Shown here piece after piece: positions 55,841 through 64,000 of a stretch of 64,000 nucleotides of DNA. The stretch lies in contig JAKVKI010000005.1 of NCBI GenBank assembly GCA_022486585.1, positions 19,685-83,684 on the forward strand. The letters run 5' to 3'. The DNA is from Megasphaera sp. (GTDB lineage Bacteria; Bacillota; Negativicutes; Veillonellales; Megasphaeraceae). The stretch's first letter is position 1, and each line of letters begins with the position of its first letter. Below the pieces are notes generated by a model. That model had not been told where the DNA came from. It worked only from the letters and a program-made list of their open reading frames with translations, and ran no database searches. Position numbers and translations under genes: made by a program.

Positions 55841-55848
55841 TACAAAAA

Positions 55849-56289
55849 CTAATTTTTTTGTAACATTTCCTTTACAATTTGAGAGACTAGACGTCCGTCA
55901 GCTTTACCCTTAACCTGGGGCATTACGAGTTTCATAACATCTCCCATCTTAAGGTCAGCATGGCCGGCAGTGCTCGTTGCAACGATCTGTCGGACTTCAT
56001 CAGCTGACAGCTGTTTTGGCATATATTTTTCTAACACAGCCATTTCAGCTTTCGTCTGATCCACCAAATCCTGGCGGTCTGCTTTTTCGAATTCGGCCAG
56101 TGATTCTTTACGTTGTTTCATTTCTTTCGCAATGACTGCGCTGACGCCACTGTCATCCAATTCGCATTTGCCGTCGATTTCCACATTGCGGATAGACGAA
56201 CGAGCCATACGAATAACGGCTAACGTCGTTTTGTCTTTTGCCTTCATAGCTGTCTTCATGTCCTGAAGCAGTTCTTCTTTAAGAGACAT
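55849..56289 (-). CDS. yqeY: GatB/YqeY domain protein
   Basis: A 146-residue YqeY protein related to the C-terminal tRNA-binding domain of GatB: MSLKEELLQDMKTAMKAKD, MARSSIRNVEI, EKYMPKQLSADEVRQIV and KGKADGRLVSQIVKEML. Its exact role, perhaps in tRNA charging, is not established. It follows rpsU by 26 bases, the usual Firmicute pairing. Confidence 0.95.
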   Translation of the reverse strand: MSLKEELLQDMKTAMKAKDKTTLAVIRMARSSIRNVEIDGKCELDDSGVSAVIAKEMKQRKESLAEFEKADRQDLVDQTKAEMAVLEKYMPKQLSADEVRQIVATSTAGHADLKMGDVMKLVMPQVKGKADGRLVSQIVKEMLQKN

Positions 56290-56315
56290 TTGATCACCCT
56301 TCTAACATTGAAAGA

Positions 56316-56495
56316 TTATGCTCTGTACTTCCGTTTCCGCGCTGCTTCGGACTTTTTCTTTTTCCGTACACTCGGCTTTTCATAGTGTTCACGTTTCCGT
56401 ACTTCGGAGAGAACACCTGCCTTTTGGCAAGAACGTTTGAAGCGGCGAAGTGCGCTGTCTAACGTTTCGTTTTTACCAACTTTGATTTCTGCCAT
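56316..56495 (-). CDS. rpsU: 30S ribosomal protein S21
   Basis: A 59-residue protein too short for the ORF track: [20 protein letters not shown] at the start, a very basic C-terminus ([16 protein letters not shown]). It is an S21 protein of the small subunit. The ATG at 56495 is preceded by GGAGGGAGGG. It forms a unit with yqeY. Confidence 0.97.
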   Translation of the reverse strand: MAEIKVGKNETLDSALRRFKRSCQKAGVLSEVRKREHYEKPSVRKKKKSEAARKRKYRA

Positions 56496-56594
56496 TCTAT
56501 ATCCCTCCCTCCAAATTTATGTTAGGGAGTGCTTTACTGCACACAATGAAATTATACTCAAAATGCATGATTTTGTCAATCCTGCAACGGCGAT

Positions 56595-57713
56595 TTATCG
56601 AATAAATCGGCTAAATACATAATTTCCATAAGCCAGACCATCTGCCGTCATGCGGCAGCCGTCAGCTGTTGGTTCCAAAAGTTTTTGTTCCATCAGTTTT
56701 TCCACTACATGGCCAAATTCCTGTGCTAACGGCACGCCAAAGCGGTTTGCAAAATCATCGTAATGAATGCCGTCCCGAAGACGCAGGGCCAGGTAGCAAT
56801 AATCCTCCATCGCCCGTTCCCTCGTAATCGTGACTTGCTCTCCTATGACAGACATCTTACCGGCTTTACGGATATACGCAGGAATATTAGAAATATTCGC
56901 CCAGCGCTGCTGACCATCAAAGGAATGGGCAGAAACTCCGAACCCTATATACGGCTCATACTGCCAATATTTGCAATTGTGACGCGATTGCCTGTGTTGC
57001 TGAGCATAGCTGGATATCTCATAATGGGAAAAGCCCATTTGATGCATGGATTGGTGTACTTTTTTCCGCATCGTTTCGACGGCCTGGTCCTCTGGCAGGA
57101 TGACCTGATGACGATCCAATCGATTTTTCAGGACAGTCCCGTCCTCTACAATAAGACTATAAATCGAAGCGTGGCAAACAGGCAGGCTTCGCACCATATC
57201 CATATCATGAGCTACCATGTCCAACGTCTGCCCTGGCAGCCCATACATCAGATCCAGGGAAATATTCGTAATTCCCTGCGCCGCTATGTCCAAAAGCGCC
57301 TGCACCGCCTGTTCAGCCGTGTGGACCCGCCCTAAAAACCGCAACATCTCATCATTGAATGATTGGACGCCTACGCTCATGCGATTGACACCCATATGAT
57401 GCAACGCTGCTGCAAAGTCCGCATCTATACTGTCAGGATTGGCTTCTACCGTAATTTCCGCATCAGCAGAAAACGTAAATTTCCGGTGCAAACGCGTCAA
57501 AACGGCAGCGAACTGTGCCGTCGTCAGCAAAGACGGCGTACCGCCGCCAAAGTATACTGTATCGGCAACAGTTTCGCCCTCCCAGGCATCGATTTCACGA
57601 CACAGTGCATCGACATAAGCCTGACGGTACGAAAGGATGCCCCCATAAGACGGAAAATCACAGTAGACACACTTATGGACACAAAAAGGAATATGGATGT
57701 ACAGACCGATCAT
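56595..57713 (-). CDS. hemW: Heme chaperone HemW (HemN-like radical SAM)
   Basis: A 372-residue radical SAM protein: [19 protein letters not shown] contains the cluster cysteines CX3CX2C, then [16 protein letters not shown] and [10 protein letters not shown]. It lacks the length of true HemN and, next to lepA, fits HemW, which binds heme and delivers it to target proteins. The ATG overlaps the lepA stop by four bases. Confidence 0.94.
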   Translation of the reverse strand: MIGLYIHIPFCVHKCVYCDFPSYGGILSYRQAYVDALCREIDAWEGETVADTVYFGGGTPSLLTTAQFAAVLTRLHRKFTFSADAEITVEANPDSIDADFAAALHHMGVNRMSVGVQSFNDEMLRFLGRVHTAEQAVQALLDIAAQGITNISLDLMYGLPGQTLDMVAHDMDMVRSLPVCHASIYSLIVEDGTVLKNRLDRHQVILPEDQAVETMRKKVHQSMHQMGFSHYEISSYAQQHRQSRHNCKYWQYEPYIGFGVSAHSFDGQQRWANISNIPAYIRKAGKMSVIGEQVTITRERAMEDYCYLALRLRDGIHYDDFANRFGVPLAQEFGHVVEKLMEQKLLEPTADGCRMTADGLAYGNYVFSRFIR

Positions 57714-59512
57714 TTGTCGTCGACTTCAAGGACTGCCATGAAGGCTTCCTGTGGGATTTCGACGCTGCCGACCTGTTTCATGCGCTTTTTCCCTTCTTTT
57801 TGTTTTTCCAGAAGCTTCCGTTTACGAGACACGTCACCGCCATAACATTTAGCCAGGACGTCCTTGCGATAGGCTGCTACGTTTTCACGGGCCACGATTT
57901 TATTGCCAATGGCTGCCTGGATCGGAATCTGGAACAGCTGCCGCGGAATGAGGCTGCGCAACTTCTGCACCAACGCCCGGCCGCGCCGTGCTGCAAATTC
58001 TTTGTGAACGATGACACTCAATGCATCGACAACTTCCCCGTTAATGAGAATATCCATTTTCACCATCGGCGATGTTTGATAGCCGTGGAGTTCATAATCA
58101 AGAGACGCATAGCCCCGCGTAGCTGATTTCAAGGTATCAAAGAAATCGAACAGGATCTCGCACAACGGAAGATCATAAATCAAGGATACACGTGTTTCAT
58201 CGAGGTAATCCATTGTAACATACTGGCCGCGGCGATTTTGGGATATTTCCATGACCGTACCGACCATATCTTTCGGTATGATAATCGTCGTTTTAACAAA
58301 CGGTTCTTCTACATGATCCACTTTCGTCATATCCGGCATCAGTGACGGATTGTCGACAGTGATCATCGTCCCATCTGTACAAAAAACATGATAAATAACA
58401 GAAGGCGCCGTCGTAATGAGGGACAAGCCATATTCCCGTTCCAGCCGTTCTTTGACGACATCCATGTGTAAGAGCCCTAAAAAGCCGCAACGGAAGCCAA
58501 ATCCAAGCGCCGTCGAAGTTTCCGGTTCAAAAAGCAACGCTGCGTCATTTAAATGGAGCTTTTCCAAGGCATCCCGCAAGTTGTCATAGTCATTCGTTTC
58601 CATTGGATAGAGCCCGCAATATACCATAGGCACAGCCTTGCGGTACCCTTCTAAGGCTTTTTGCGCCGGGTTATCGACCTTGGTCACGGTATCGCCAACA
58701 CGGCAATCACGGACATTTTTCATGCTAGCTGCCAAATACCCTACACTGCCACATTCCAAATGGGATACAGGATGCATCTGTGGTAAAAATACACCAGTTT
58801 CAATGACTTCAAACTCTTTACCAGAAGCCATCATGCGGATGCGATCTCCTGGCTTCACCGTGCCTTCCATAATGCGGATATTCGCAATAGCACCCTTATA
58901 GGCATCAAAGTGAGAATCAAATATAAGTGCTCGCAAGGGCTTGTCTGGCGCATCTTCCGGCGCAGGTATACGCTGTACAATAGCTTCCAACACCTTATCG
59001 ACACCGACGCCAGTCTTAGCGCTCACTTCAATGGCCTCTGACGCATCGAGACCGATAAGGTCCTCTACTTCTTTGCGTACTCGTTCCGGTTCTGCACTAG
59101 GCAAGTCGATCTTATTGATGATCGGTATGATTTCAAGATCATGTTCTAGTGCTAAATATACGTTAGCCAGTGTCTGTGCTTCTACGCCCTGTGTCGCATC
59201 GACAATGAGCAATGCCCCTTCACAGGCAGCAAGACTGCGGGATACTTCGTAATTGAAATCGACGTGCCCCGGTGTGTCAATCAGATTGAGTTCATACTGA
59301 TGCCCGTCTTTAGCGTCGTACATCAGTCGTGCCGATTGGGCTTTAATGGTAATGCCCCGTTCCCGTTCCAAATCCATCGTATCCAAAAGCTGGTCTTCCA
59401 TTTCCCGTTTGGATACAGTACCTGTCATTTCCAGCAGGCGATCTGCCAGCGTAGATTTACCATGATCGATATGTGCAATAATGGAAAAGTTGCGAATATA
59501 TTCTGTTGCCAC
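57710..59512 (-). CDS. lepA: Elongation factor 4 (LepA)
   Basis: A 600-residue translational GTPase: [16 protein letters not shown] (G1), DTPGHVDF (G3) and NKIDLPSA (G4), followed by EF-G-like domains and the LepA-specific C-terminal domain (RNFSI..., [21 protein letters not shown]). It influences 30S assembly and ribosome back-translocation. The start is GTG at 59512, seven bases after GAGGAG. Confidence 0.98.
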   Translation of the reverse strand: MATEYIRNFSIIAHIDHGKSTLADRLLEMTGTVSKREMEDQLLDTMDLERERGITIKAQSARLMYDAKDGHQYELNLIDTPGHVDFNYEVSRSLAACEGALLIVDATQGVEAQTLANVYLALEHDLEIIPIINKIDLPSAEPERVRKEVEDLIGLDASEAIEVSAKTGVGVDKVLEAIVQRIPAPEDAPDKPLRALIFDSHFDAYKGAIANIRIMEGTVKPGDRIRMMASGKEFEVIETGVFLPQMHPVSHLECGSVGYLAASMKNVRDCRVGDTVTKVDNPAQKALEGYRKAVPMVYCGLYPMETNDYDNLRDALEKLHLNDAALLFEPETSTALGFGFRCGFLGLLHMDVVKERLEREYGLSLITTAPSVIYHVFCTDGTMITVDNPSLMPDMTKVDHVEEPFVKTTIIIPKDMVGTVMEISQNRRGQYVTMDYLDETRVSLIYDLPLCEILFDFFDTLKSATRGYASLDYELHGYQTSPMVKMDILINGEVVDALSVIVHKEFAARRGRALVQKLRSLIPRQLFQIPIQAAIGNKIVARENVAAYRKDVLAKCYGGDVSRKRKLLEKQKEGKKRMKQVGSVEIPQEAFMAVLEVDDK

Positions 59513-59530
59513 GTTGTGTCTCCTCTTTTA

Positions 59531-60616
59531 TTATATAATAACGCCGCCGCCAAGGACTCGTTCACCTGTTGCCCTGTCATACAATACCAGGGCCTGTCCG
59601 GACGTTACGGCGCGCTGTGGCTGCTCAAATTCAGCCTTTAGCATCGTGCCTTCAGGATATACCGTACACGGCGCTTCCTTGGCAGCATAACGAATTTTTC
59701 CTAATGCTTCAAATGGTTCCGTTGGTACTTCTTCAACCCATGTCACCTCACTGGCACGGACAAGCGTTGAAAAAAGACTATCTTCTGAACCGACAATAAC
59801 CCGATTATGTTCCACATCGATTTTCGTCACATAATACGGTCCGCCAGGACCACCCAAATCAAGTCCCCGTCGCTGGCCAATCGTATAACAGGGAATCCCT
59901 TTATGGCGGCCAACAATATGACCGGCTTGATCGACAAAATCACCGGGCTTGAAATATTGCGGTATTTGACTATGCAGAAATCCCTTATAGTCATTATCAG
60001 GAATAAAACAAATATCCTGACTTTCTGGCTTATTAAAAACAGGGAGTCCCCATTTTTTTGCAAGCTCCCGCGTCTGCGGCTTTTCTAAATCGGCCATGGG
60101 AAACAATACATGGGCCAGCAGGTCCTGCGTCAGCTGATACAACACATAGGACTGATCTTTGCGCCGATCACTGCCACGCAACAAGGAATACCTTTGACGT
60201 GCAGCATCACAAGTAATGCGGGCATAATGGCCAGTTGCCAAATACTGTGCGCCGAATTGCTGTGCTTTTTGCCACAGCAGACCAAATTTAATCGATTTAT
60301 TACAGGCAATGCACGGATTGGGCGTATGGCCCTTACTATAAGAGCGAACGAAATAATCAATGACATCTCGCCGGAAAATATCCCGAAAATCCAAGGTATA
60401 ATGAGGAATCCCAAGAATAGATGCAACGGCCTTGGCATCATCTACAGCAGAAAGGGAACAACAGGCATGGATATTATCCGTTACTGCACATGCTGGTCCT
60501 TCTTCCCACAGGCGCAGCGTCACACCGATAACATCATAGCCTTGTTCTTTTAAAAGCCCTGCTGTTACAGAACTGTCCACACCACCGCTCATGGCGACAG
60601 CTACACGTTTATTCAT
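59531..60616 (-). CDS. mnmA: tRNA-specific 2-thiouridylase MnmA
   Basis: A 361-residue enzyme that thiolates U34 of Lys, Glu and Gln tRNAs. The PP loop is AMSGGVDSSVTAGLL. The two catalytic cysteines are in TPNPCIACNKSIKFG and SQDICFIPDNDY. The ATG at 60616 follows GAGGAGG; the longer ORF is not needed. It overlaps the cysteine desulfurase gene by eight bases, which supplies the sulfur. Confidence 0.97.
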   Translation of the reverse strand: MNKRVAVAMSGGVDSSVTAGLLKEQGYDVIGVTLRLWEEGPACAVTDNIHACCSLSAVDDAKAVASILGIPHYTLDFRDIFRRDVIDYFVRSYSKGHTPNPCIACNKSIKFGLLWQKAQQFGAQYLATGHYARITCDAARQRYSLLRGSDRRKDQSYVLYQLTQDLLAHVLFPMADLEKPQTRELAKKWGLPVFNKPESQDICFIPDNDYKGFLHSQIPQYFKPGDFVDQAGHIVGRHKGIPCYTIGQRRGLDLGGPGGPYYVTKIDVEHNRVIVGSEDSLFSTLVRASEVTWVEEVPTEPFEALGKIRYAAKEAPCTVYPEGTMLKAEFEQPQRAVTSGQALVLYDRATGERVLGGGVII

Positions 60617-61760
60617 AGTTTCCTCCTCGTACCGTATCCATGACCGACAGAATGATAGAAATAGCTTGTTCAATGTCTGCCGTCGTATTTTCTTTTCCTA
60701 CAGAGATGCGAATACTGCCACGAAGCCACTCATCACTAAGTCCCATAGCACACAGCACATGGGACGGCTCAACAGCCCCTGCTTCACAAGCTGAACCAGC
60801 TGATACGGCCAGTCCGGCTGCATCCATCGCAATGAGCATGACCGCGCTGTCAGCACTACGAACGCTAAAGTTAATAATATTAGGCAGCGCATGCGCCATG
60901 GATCCGTTGAGACGAATACACGGATTCGGACTAATGAGGCGATCATAGAAAAACCGTTTCATGCCATAAGCCTGACGAGCTCGGCCTTTGCGTTCTTTTT
61001 CCAGCAAAGAAGCGGCCATACCAAATCCAACGATAGCCGCTACATTCTCCGTACCAGCCCGTAGATGATGTTCCTGAGGGCCGCCACAGGATGCTGCCGT
61101 TACAGTCAGACCATGACGCAGATATAAGGCCCCTACGCCTTTAGGTCCATAGATTTTATGGCTGCACAGGCTAAGCATGTCAATGGACTCCTGCAACGGC
61201 TGAATAGGAATATAGCCAAAAGCCTGTACTGCATCGACATGGAAAACGACACCTGCCTCTTTGGCAATACTGCCGATTTCAGCAATAGGCTGGACCATGC
61301 CGGTCTCGTTATTGGCATACATAATAGAAATCAGCACGGTTTGCGGACGTAAAGCCTGACGCACATCGTCCGCCCTGACTCGTCCCGATTCATCAACAGG
61401 CAATATGGTTACGTCATAACCAAGCCCTTGTAATCGCTGAAACGTACGTAATACCGCGTCATGTTCGACAGCCGTCGTAATAAGGTGACCGCCTTCCGGA
61501 TGATTGGCTTGTAAATAGCCTAAAATCGCTAAATTATCCGCTTCTGTACCACCGCTGGTAAATATCACGTCTTGTGCTGCCACATCCAAACAATGGGCGA
61601 TCTGAGAGCGCGCCTGCTGTACTGCAGCCCGTGCCTGCTGGCCGTAGTAGTGGAGACTGGATGGATTGCCATACTGTGTCGTCAAATACGGCATCATCGC
61701 GTCCAATACACGACTATCGAGCGGCGTTGCCGCCGCATTATCTAAGTATATACGTTCCAT
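60609..61760 (-). CDS. iscS: Cysteine desulfurase (IscS/NifS family)
   Basis: A 383-residue PLP enzyme: YLDNAAATPLDSRVL at the N-terminus, the PLP lysine in SLCSHKIYGPKGVGALY and the mobile-loop Cys in SAGSACEAGAVEPSHVL. It takes sulfur from cysteine as a persulfide. Tight overlap with mnmA suggests dedication to tRNA 2-thiolation, as with YrvO-MnmA in Bacillus. No iscU gene is nearby. The ATG at 61760 has GGAGG at a good distance. Confidence 0.96.
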   Translation of the reverse strand: MERIYLDNAAATPLDSRVLDAMMPYLTTQYGNPSSLHYYGQQARAAVQQARSQIAHCLDVAAQDVIFTSGGTEADNLAILGYLQANHPEGGHLITTAVEHDAVLRTFQRLQGLGYDVTILPVDESGRVRADDVRQALRPQTVLISIMYANNETGMVQPIAEIGSIAKEAGVVFHVDAVQAFGYIPIQPLQESIDMLSLCSHKIYGPKGVGALYLRHGLTVTAASCGGPQEHHLRAGTENVAAIVGFGMAASLLEKERKGRARQAYGMKRFFYDRLISPNPCIRLNGSMAHALPNIINFSVRSADSAVMLIAMDAAGLAVSAGSACEAGAVEPSHVLCAMGLSDEWLRGSIRISVGKENTTADIEQAISIILSVMDTVRGGNYE

Positions 61761-61823
61761 AGGTTCTCTCGCCTCCATAACAAAGCCTATTTTTTATTTT
61801 ATCATATTCCTGCATAGAAAAAA

Positions 61824-61860
61824 AGCAGAGCTGCCGCGGTTTATCCGCTGACAGCTCGCT
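61824..61860 (-). terminator. Terminator of the ECF S component gene
   Basis: GAGCTG...CAGCTC outer arms with an inner GCGG/CCGC stem, followed on the minus strand by TGCTTTTTTT. Lies about 20 bases past the stop. Confidence 0.82.
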
Positions 61861-61877
61861 ATTCATACCAAAAGGTC

Positions 61878-62501
61878 TTATTTGTTCTTCATTACTTTCT
61901 TCAACACGACGACGACAGGTACCGTAATGACAGCCGATACGATAGCTTCCGGTATGCCGTTAAAAGCACAAATACCAAGAATGATATTAACAACATTATC
62001 CAAGGGGATATTGCGGACTTCTGCAAAATCTTTTGCATAAATAAGGTAAATACCACCCATGACACCGATCGTATTGATCATGGACCCACATAAGCCAGCA
62101 ATCGCCAGACTAATGGATTGTTTATGAAATGCTCCTTCAATGCCTTTATAAATGTAATATGCGCCAATACCAATCAATACACGCGGTACGATGGAAATCA
62201 ACGGATTTAAGAAAGCAAAGGATAACACAACAGGCGATGTCACCGCCTGGAAAATACTAAAACAACCAAAGATAAAGCCAACCATGGCACCAACGCGAGG
62301 ACCAGCTACTAATGCGCCAATAATAACCGGCACATGCAGTATCGTCGCCTTCATCATCGGTAAGGGAATAAATCCATATCCCGTCAAGCCTAATAACATC
62401 GTAATACCAGACAACATGCCAATAATCGTCAATTCCCGCGTCGTAAACAAAGCCCGTTTCGTTACACCGGCCGGCGCCTTCATACCCATTTCTTTTTGCA
62501 T
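61878..62501 (-). CDS. ECF transporter S component (PanT/HmpT-like)
   Basis: A 207-residue protein with five or six hydrophobic helices. TGYGFIPLPMMKATILHVPVIIGALVAGPRVGAMVGFIFG is the hallmark of ECF S components of the pantothenate/HMP group. It would capture a vitamin and use a shared EcfAAT module, which is not in this window. The ATG at 62501 follows AACGGAGG; the longer ORF is not supported. A strong promoter and a structured leader of about 130 bases precede it, so ligand control is likely. The substrate is uncertain: pantothenate is the first guess. Confidence 0.85.
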   Translation of the reverse strand: MQKEMGMKAPAGVTKRALFTTRELTIIGMLSGITMLLGLTGYGFIPLPMMKATILHVPVIIGALVAGPRVGAMVGFIFGCFSIFQAVTSPVVLSFAFLNPLISIVPRVLIGIGAYYIYKGIEGAFHKQSISLAIAGLCGSMINTIGVMGGIYLIYAKDFAEVRNIPLDNVVNIILGICAFNGIPEAIVSAVITVPVVVVLKKVMKNK

Positions 62502-62560
62502 ATCATTTCCTCCGTTCTCGCTCTTAAAAAGATACAAGTCGCAACACAAGTACTCATCGC

Positions 62561-62631
62561 TTACTGATACTCCCTAGTGCAGTCCCGTTCAGATGATACA
62601 GACTCAACAGTCACGGTAGAACTATCAGTAA
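62561..62631 (-). promoter_or_regulatory. Structured 5' leader of unassigned type
   Basis: Minus strand: TTACTGATA and TATCAGTAA (nine perfect pairs) enclose about 53 bases, and the 5' arm starts only a few bases after the predicted transcription start. Inside, GACT-GTTG-AGTC can form a small hairpin and CCGT can pair with ACGG. GAACGG occurs inside the structure and again over the ribosome site of the gene. The layout suits a riboswitch or protein-binding leader; I match it to no known class. Confidence 0.55.
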
Positions 62632-62641
62632 TACCACGCGT

Positions 62642-62670
62642 AGTATATCACACTTAGTAAGCCTTGCCAA
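62642..62670 (-). promoter_or_regulatory. Promoter of the ECF S component gene
   Basis: Minus strand TTGGCA (62665-62670), 17 bases, TATACT (62642-62647). The start would be near 62635. Confidence 0.78.
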
Positions 62671-62728
62671 TACTTTTGACTAAATTTGTGAAATTTCACA
62701 CAAAAGCCTAAAGGTTGGTGTACGTCTC

Positions 62729-62758
62729 TTGTGCAGCAGGGTTTTTATATGATATAAT
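62729..62758 (+). promoter_or_regulatory. Promoter of tRNA-Leu
   Basis: Plus strand TTGTGC (62729-62734), 18 bases, TATAAT (62753-62758), about 45 bases before the tRNA. Confidence 0.65.
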
Positions 62759-62804
62759 AGGTCATGGTTCAGCACGTATATTAACGTGTATTACAATATA
62801 TTAT

Positions 62805-62888
62805 GCGAGTGTGGCGGAATGGCAGACGCACCAGACTTAGGATCTGGCGTCTTACGACGTAAGGGTTCAAATCCCTTCACTCGCACCA
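62805..62888 (+). tRNA. tRNA-Leu (anticodon UAG)
   Basis: An 84-base class II tRNA with the CCA end encoded. The acceptor stem is GCGAGTG/CACTCGC. The anticodon loop is CTTAGGA between CCAGA and TCTGG, giving anticodon UAG. A long variable arm (CGTCTTACGACG) marks leucine. The T arm is AAGGG-TTCAAAT-CCCTT. It stands alone and is followed directly by a terminator. Confidence 0.97.
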
Positions 62889-62891
62889 TAC

Positions 62892-62932
62892 AAAAAGAGG
62901 CTATGACTGAAAATCAGTTATAGCCTCTTTTT
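62892..62932. terminator. Bidirectional terminator between tRNA-Leu and hxlR
   Basis: AAAAAGAGGCTATGACTG, five-base loop and its complement (18 pairs, one G-U), T runs on both strands, between the convergent units. Confidence 0.92.
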
Positions 62933-62966
62933 ATATAGTGCTTTCTTAACACTTCCATTGATACTG

Positions 62967-63338
62967 CTAATGATCACATTTCTGGCATTGCGTCATACTG
63001 TGTGCCGTATCTTCTTTATAGAAGATACCCGACCATTGGCAAATAGACTGTAAGATTGGTACGGCTGACTTTCCTTTTTCTGTCAGGCTGTATTCTACCC
63101 GCGGCGGGATTTCATCATAGGATGTACGTGTAATCATGGCATCACTCATGAGTTGTTTCAGTGTTGCTGCCAAAACGGCATCAGTAATATTGAACATTTC
63201 ATGGCGAAGTTCACTATACCGCAGTGTGTCCTTTGCTGCAAGGACACAAATAATCCGTGATTTCCACTTACCGCCAAACACTTCCAAACCATATTCCAAG
63301 GGACACCGTATATCTGCTTCCAACTTTTTCTTATACAT
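62967..63338 (-). CDS. HxlR family transcriptional regulator
   Basis: A 123-residue winged-helix regulator: CPLEYGLEVFGGKWKSRIICVL (the conserved Cys and GGKWK), LRYSELRHEMFNITDAVLAATLKQL (recognition helix) and VEYSLTEKG (wing). HxlR proteins often sense oxidants or electrophiles through the N-terminal Cys; two more cysteines (CQKC) lie at the C-terminus. The ATG at 63338, nine bases after AGGAG, is preferred over the ATGs that touch it. It is divergent from the split-barrel gene, its likely target. Confidence 0.92.
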   Translation of the reverse strand: MYKKKLEADIRCPLEYGLEVFGGKWKSRIICVLAAKDTLRYSELRHEMFNITDAVLAATLKQLMSDAMITRTSYDEIPPRVEYSLTEKGKSAVPILQSICQWSGIFYKEDTAHSMTQCQKCDH

Positions 63339-63358
63339 GCGCATCATCTCCTGCGTTC

Positions 63359-63390
63359 AGTATACGTATACTTGCTCGCATTAGCAAGTA
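63359..63390 (-). promoter_or_regulatory. hxlR promoter with operator palindrome
   Basis: Minus strand TTGCTA (63382-63387), 17 bases, TATACT (63359-63364). The 8-bp inverted repeat TACTTGCT, six bases, AGCAAGTA (63369-63390) covers the -35 and part of the spacer. It resembles TACT...AGTA sites of HxlR proteins, so autorepression is likely. Confidence 0.65.
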
Positions 63391-63430
63391 ACTATGTAAA
63401 TTAATAGTTGCTCATCAATTTATTAATATC

Positions 63431-63459
63431 TTACATTATATGAGCAATCTATTTATACT
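63431..63459 (+). promoter_or_regulatory. Promoter of the split-barrel flavoprotein gene
   Basis: Plus strand TTACAT (63431-63436), 17 bases, TATACT (63454-63459), about 50 bases before the gene. Confidence 0.65.
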
Positions 63460-63513
63460 ATAGTCACAGTGATACGAACACTGTACGCCATATCAACCAA
63501 GGAGGAATACACT

Positions 63514-63900
63514 ATGAATGAAGCCGTTATGAATCTTTTAAAAGAACAAATTTGGTATTTAGCCACCTATACGGAGGAACCCAATGCTATCCCCGTTGCC
63601 TTCAAAGACATTACACCTGAAGGCAAACTCGTCGTCGGTGATGTTTTCTTGGATACAACATTGAAAAACATCCAGGCAAATGGCAAGATTGCCGTCTCCG
63701 CCTGCAATGCCAAGACCTTTGAAGGATACCAGATTAAAGGGACTGCTACATACATCACGACCGGCCCCATTGTCGATACATTCAAAAAGATTGTATCCGA
63801 TATGTTCAACGGCGCTTGCACTGCCAAAGGCGCTTTAGTCATTACGCCGGAAAAGATTATCATCACCACGCCTGGTGCCGATAACAAAAAAGAAATCTAA
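63514..63900 (+). CDS. Pyridoxamine 5'-phosphate oxidase-like FMN-binding protein
   Basis: A 128-residue split-barrel protein of the PNPOx-like superfamily (YLATYTEEPNAIPVAFKDI, KLVVGDVFLDTTLKNIQANGKIAVSAC, GYQIKGTATYITTGP). Such proteins bind FMN and often reduce quinones or other small molecules; no substrate is evident. The ATG at 63514 follows AAGGAGG; the upstream start of the ORF track is not supported. The divergent hxlR gene and the shared operator suggest induction under redox or electrophile stress. Confidence 0.88.
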   Translation: MNEAVMNLLKEQIWYLATYTEEPNAIPVAFKDITPEGKLVVGDVFLDTTLKNIQANGKIAVSACNAKTFEGYQIKGTATYITTGPIVDTFKKIVSDMFNGACTAKGALVITPEKIIITTPGADNKKEI

Positions 63901-63918
63901 TCGCTATATTTTGTGACC

Positions 63919-63954
63919 ATATAAATAAAGAGCCATAGGGCTCTTTATTTATAT
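63919..63954 (+). terminator. Terminator of the split-barrel gene
   Basis: ATATAAATAAAGAGCC, four-base loop and complement (16 perfect pairs), with a T-rich 3' arm. The remaining 46 bases of the window show no feature. Confidence 0.88.
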
Positions 63955-64000
63955 ATCATATTATATTAGTGTATCTTCTTCAAAATTATTAGATTTAACT

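Noticed and set aside
57515-58126. 203-residue plus-strand ORF across hemW and lepA
   Set aside because: Spans the antisense of two conserved genes, which a real gene would be unlikely to do.
62561-62631. ZTP (pfl) riboswitch call for the ECF gene leader
   Set aside because: A short CGTGACTG string resembles part of that motif, but I do not see the rest of the conserved core, so it was left unassigned.

Overview
This window is a stretch of ordinary chromosomal core genome from an anaerobic, low-to-mid GC Firmicute. Gene content fits the Negativicutes best, and a Megasphaera-like Veillonellales genome is my first guess. That placement rests on gene order and protein style alone and was not checked by a search. 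Supporting signs are the Firmicute block ylxM-ffh-rpsP-khpA-ylqD, the era-cdd-ybeY-phoH cluster, lepA-hemW, a large glutamine synthetase of the clostridial type, ECF transporter S components (QueT and a PanT/HmpT-like one), and gene control by TPP, SAM and preQ1 riboswitches. I see no prophage, plasmid, CRISPR array, rRNA or intact insertion sequence. The only mobile-element-like gene is a solitary REP-associated-type (Y1) transposase relative near 13.2 kb.

Layout. 0-2.5 kb: signal recognition particle and ribosomal operon on the minus strand. 2.5-8 kb: a polyphosphate module, with ppk1 following a catalytically degenerate Ppx/GppA relative, and a second, intact Ppx/GppA transcribed divergently. 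8-11.7 kb: thiC under a TPP riboswitch and metN-metI under a SAM-I riboswitch. 11.6-13.7 kb: MATE exporter and the Y1 transposase relative. 13.7-19.6 kb: recO, a CorC-like protein, era, cdd, ybeY, phoH and a radical SAM protein. 19.6-28.1 kb: a B12-binding radical SAM protein, nadE, an aldo/keto reductase, a nucleoid-associated protein, a membrane metallophosphoesterase and mutY. 28.3-30 kb: a plus-strand trio (DUF4931, phosphoesterase, small unknown). 30.1-33.6 kb: folB-folK overlapping a two-component system, then DUF3592. 33.8-39.9 kb: acyltransferase, secreted protein, queT-queF under a preQ1 riboswitch, lepB, a thioredoxin-fold lipoprotein, a 2-hydroxyacid dehydrogenase and a divergent carbamoyltransferase.

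40-51 kb holds what may be a single long minus-strand operon: ACT protein, DUF711/PFL protein, tagO/wecA, wecB, then the complete F-type ATP synthase (atpZ, I, B, E, F, H, A, G, D, C). 51-56.5 kb: phosphoglucomutase, exonuclease III, a 633-residue glutamine synthetase with an attenuator-like leader, yqeY and rpsU. 56.6-62.5 kb: hemW, lepA, mnmA and a cysteine desulfurase (the last two form a tRNA 2-thiouridine sulfur relay), then an ECF S component with a structured leader I cannot assign. 62.8-64 kb: tRNA-Leu(UAG), then a divergent HxlR regulator and FMN-binding split-barrel protein with a palindromic operator between them.

Many transcription units end in long perfect hairpins, often between convergent genes, so unit boundaries are easy to see. 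The observations most worth following are the ATP synthase c subunit with a second carboxylate (Asp29 with Glu62), the unassigned leader of the ECF transporter gene, the pseudo-Ppx next to ppk1, and the terminator in the leader of glutamine synthetase.
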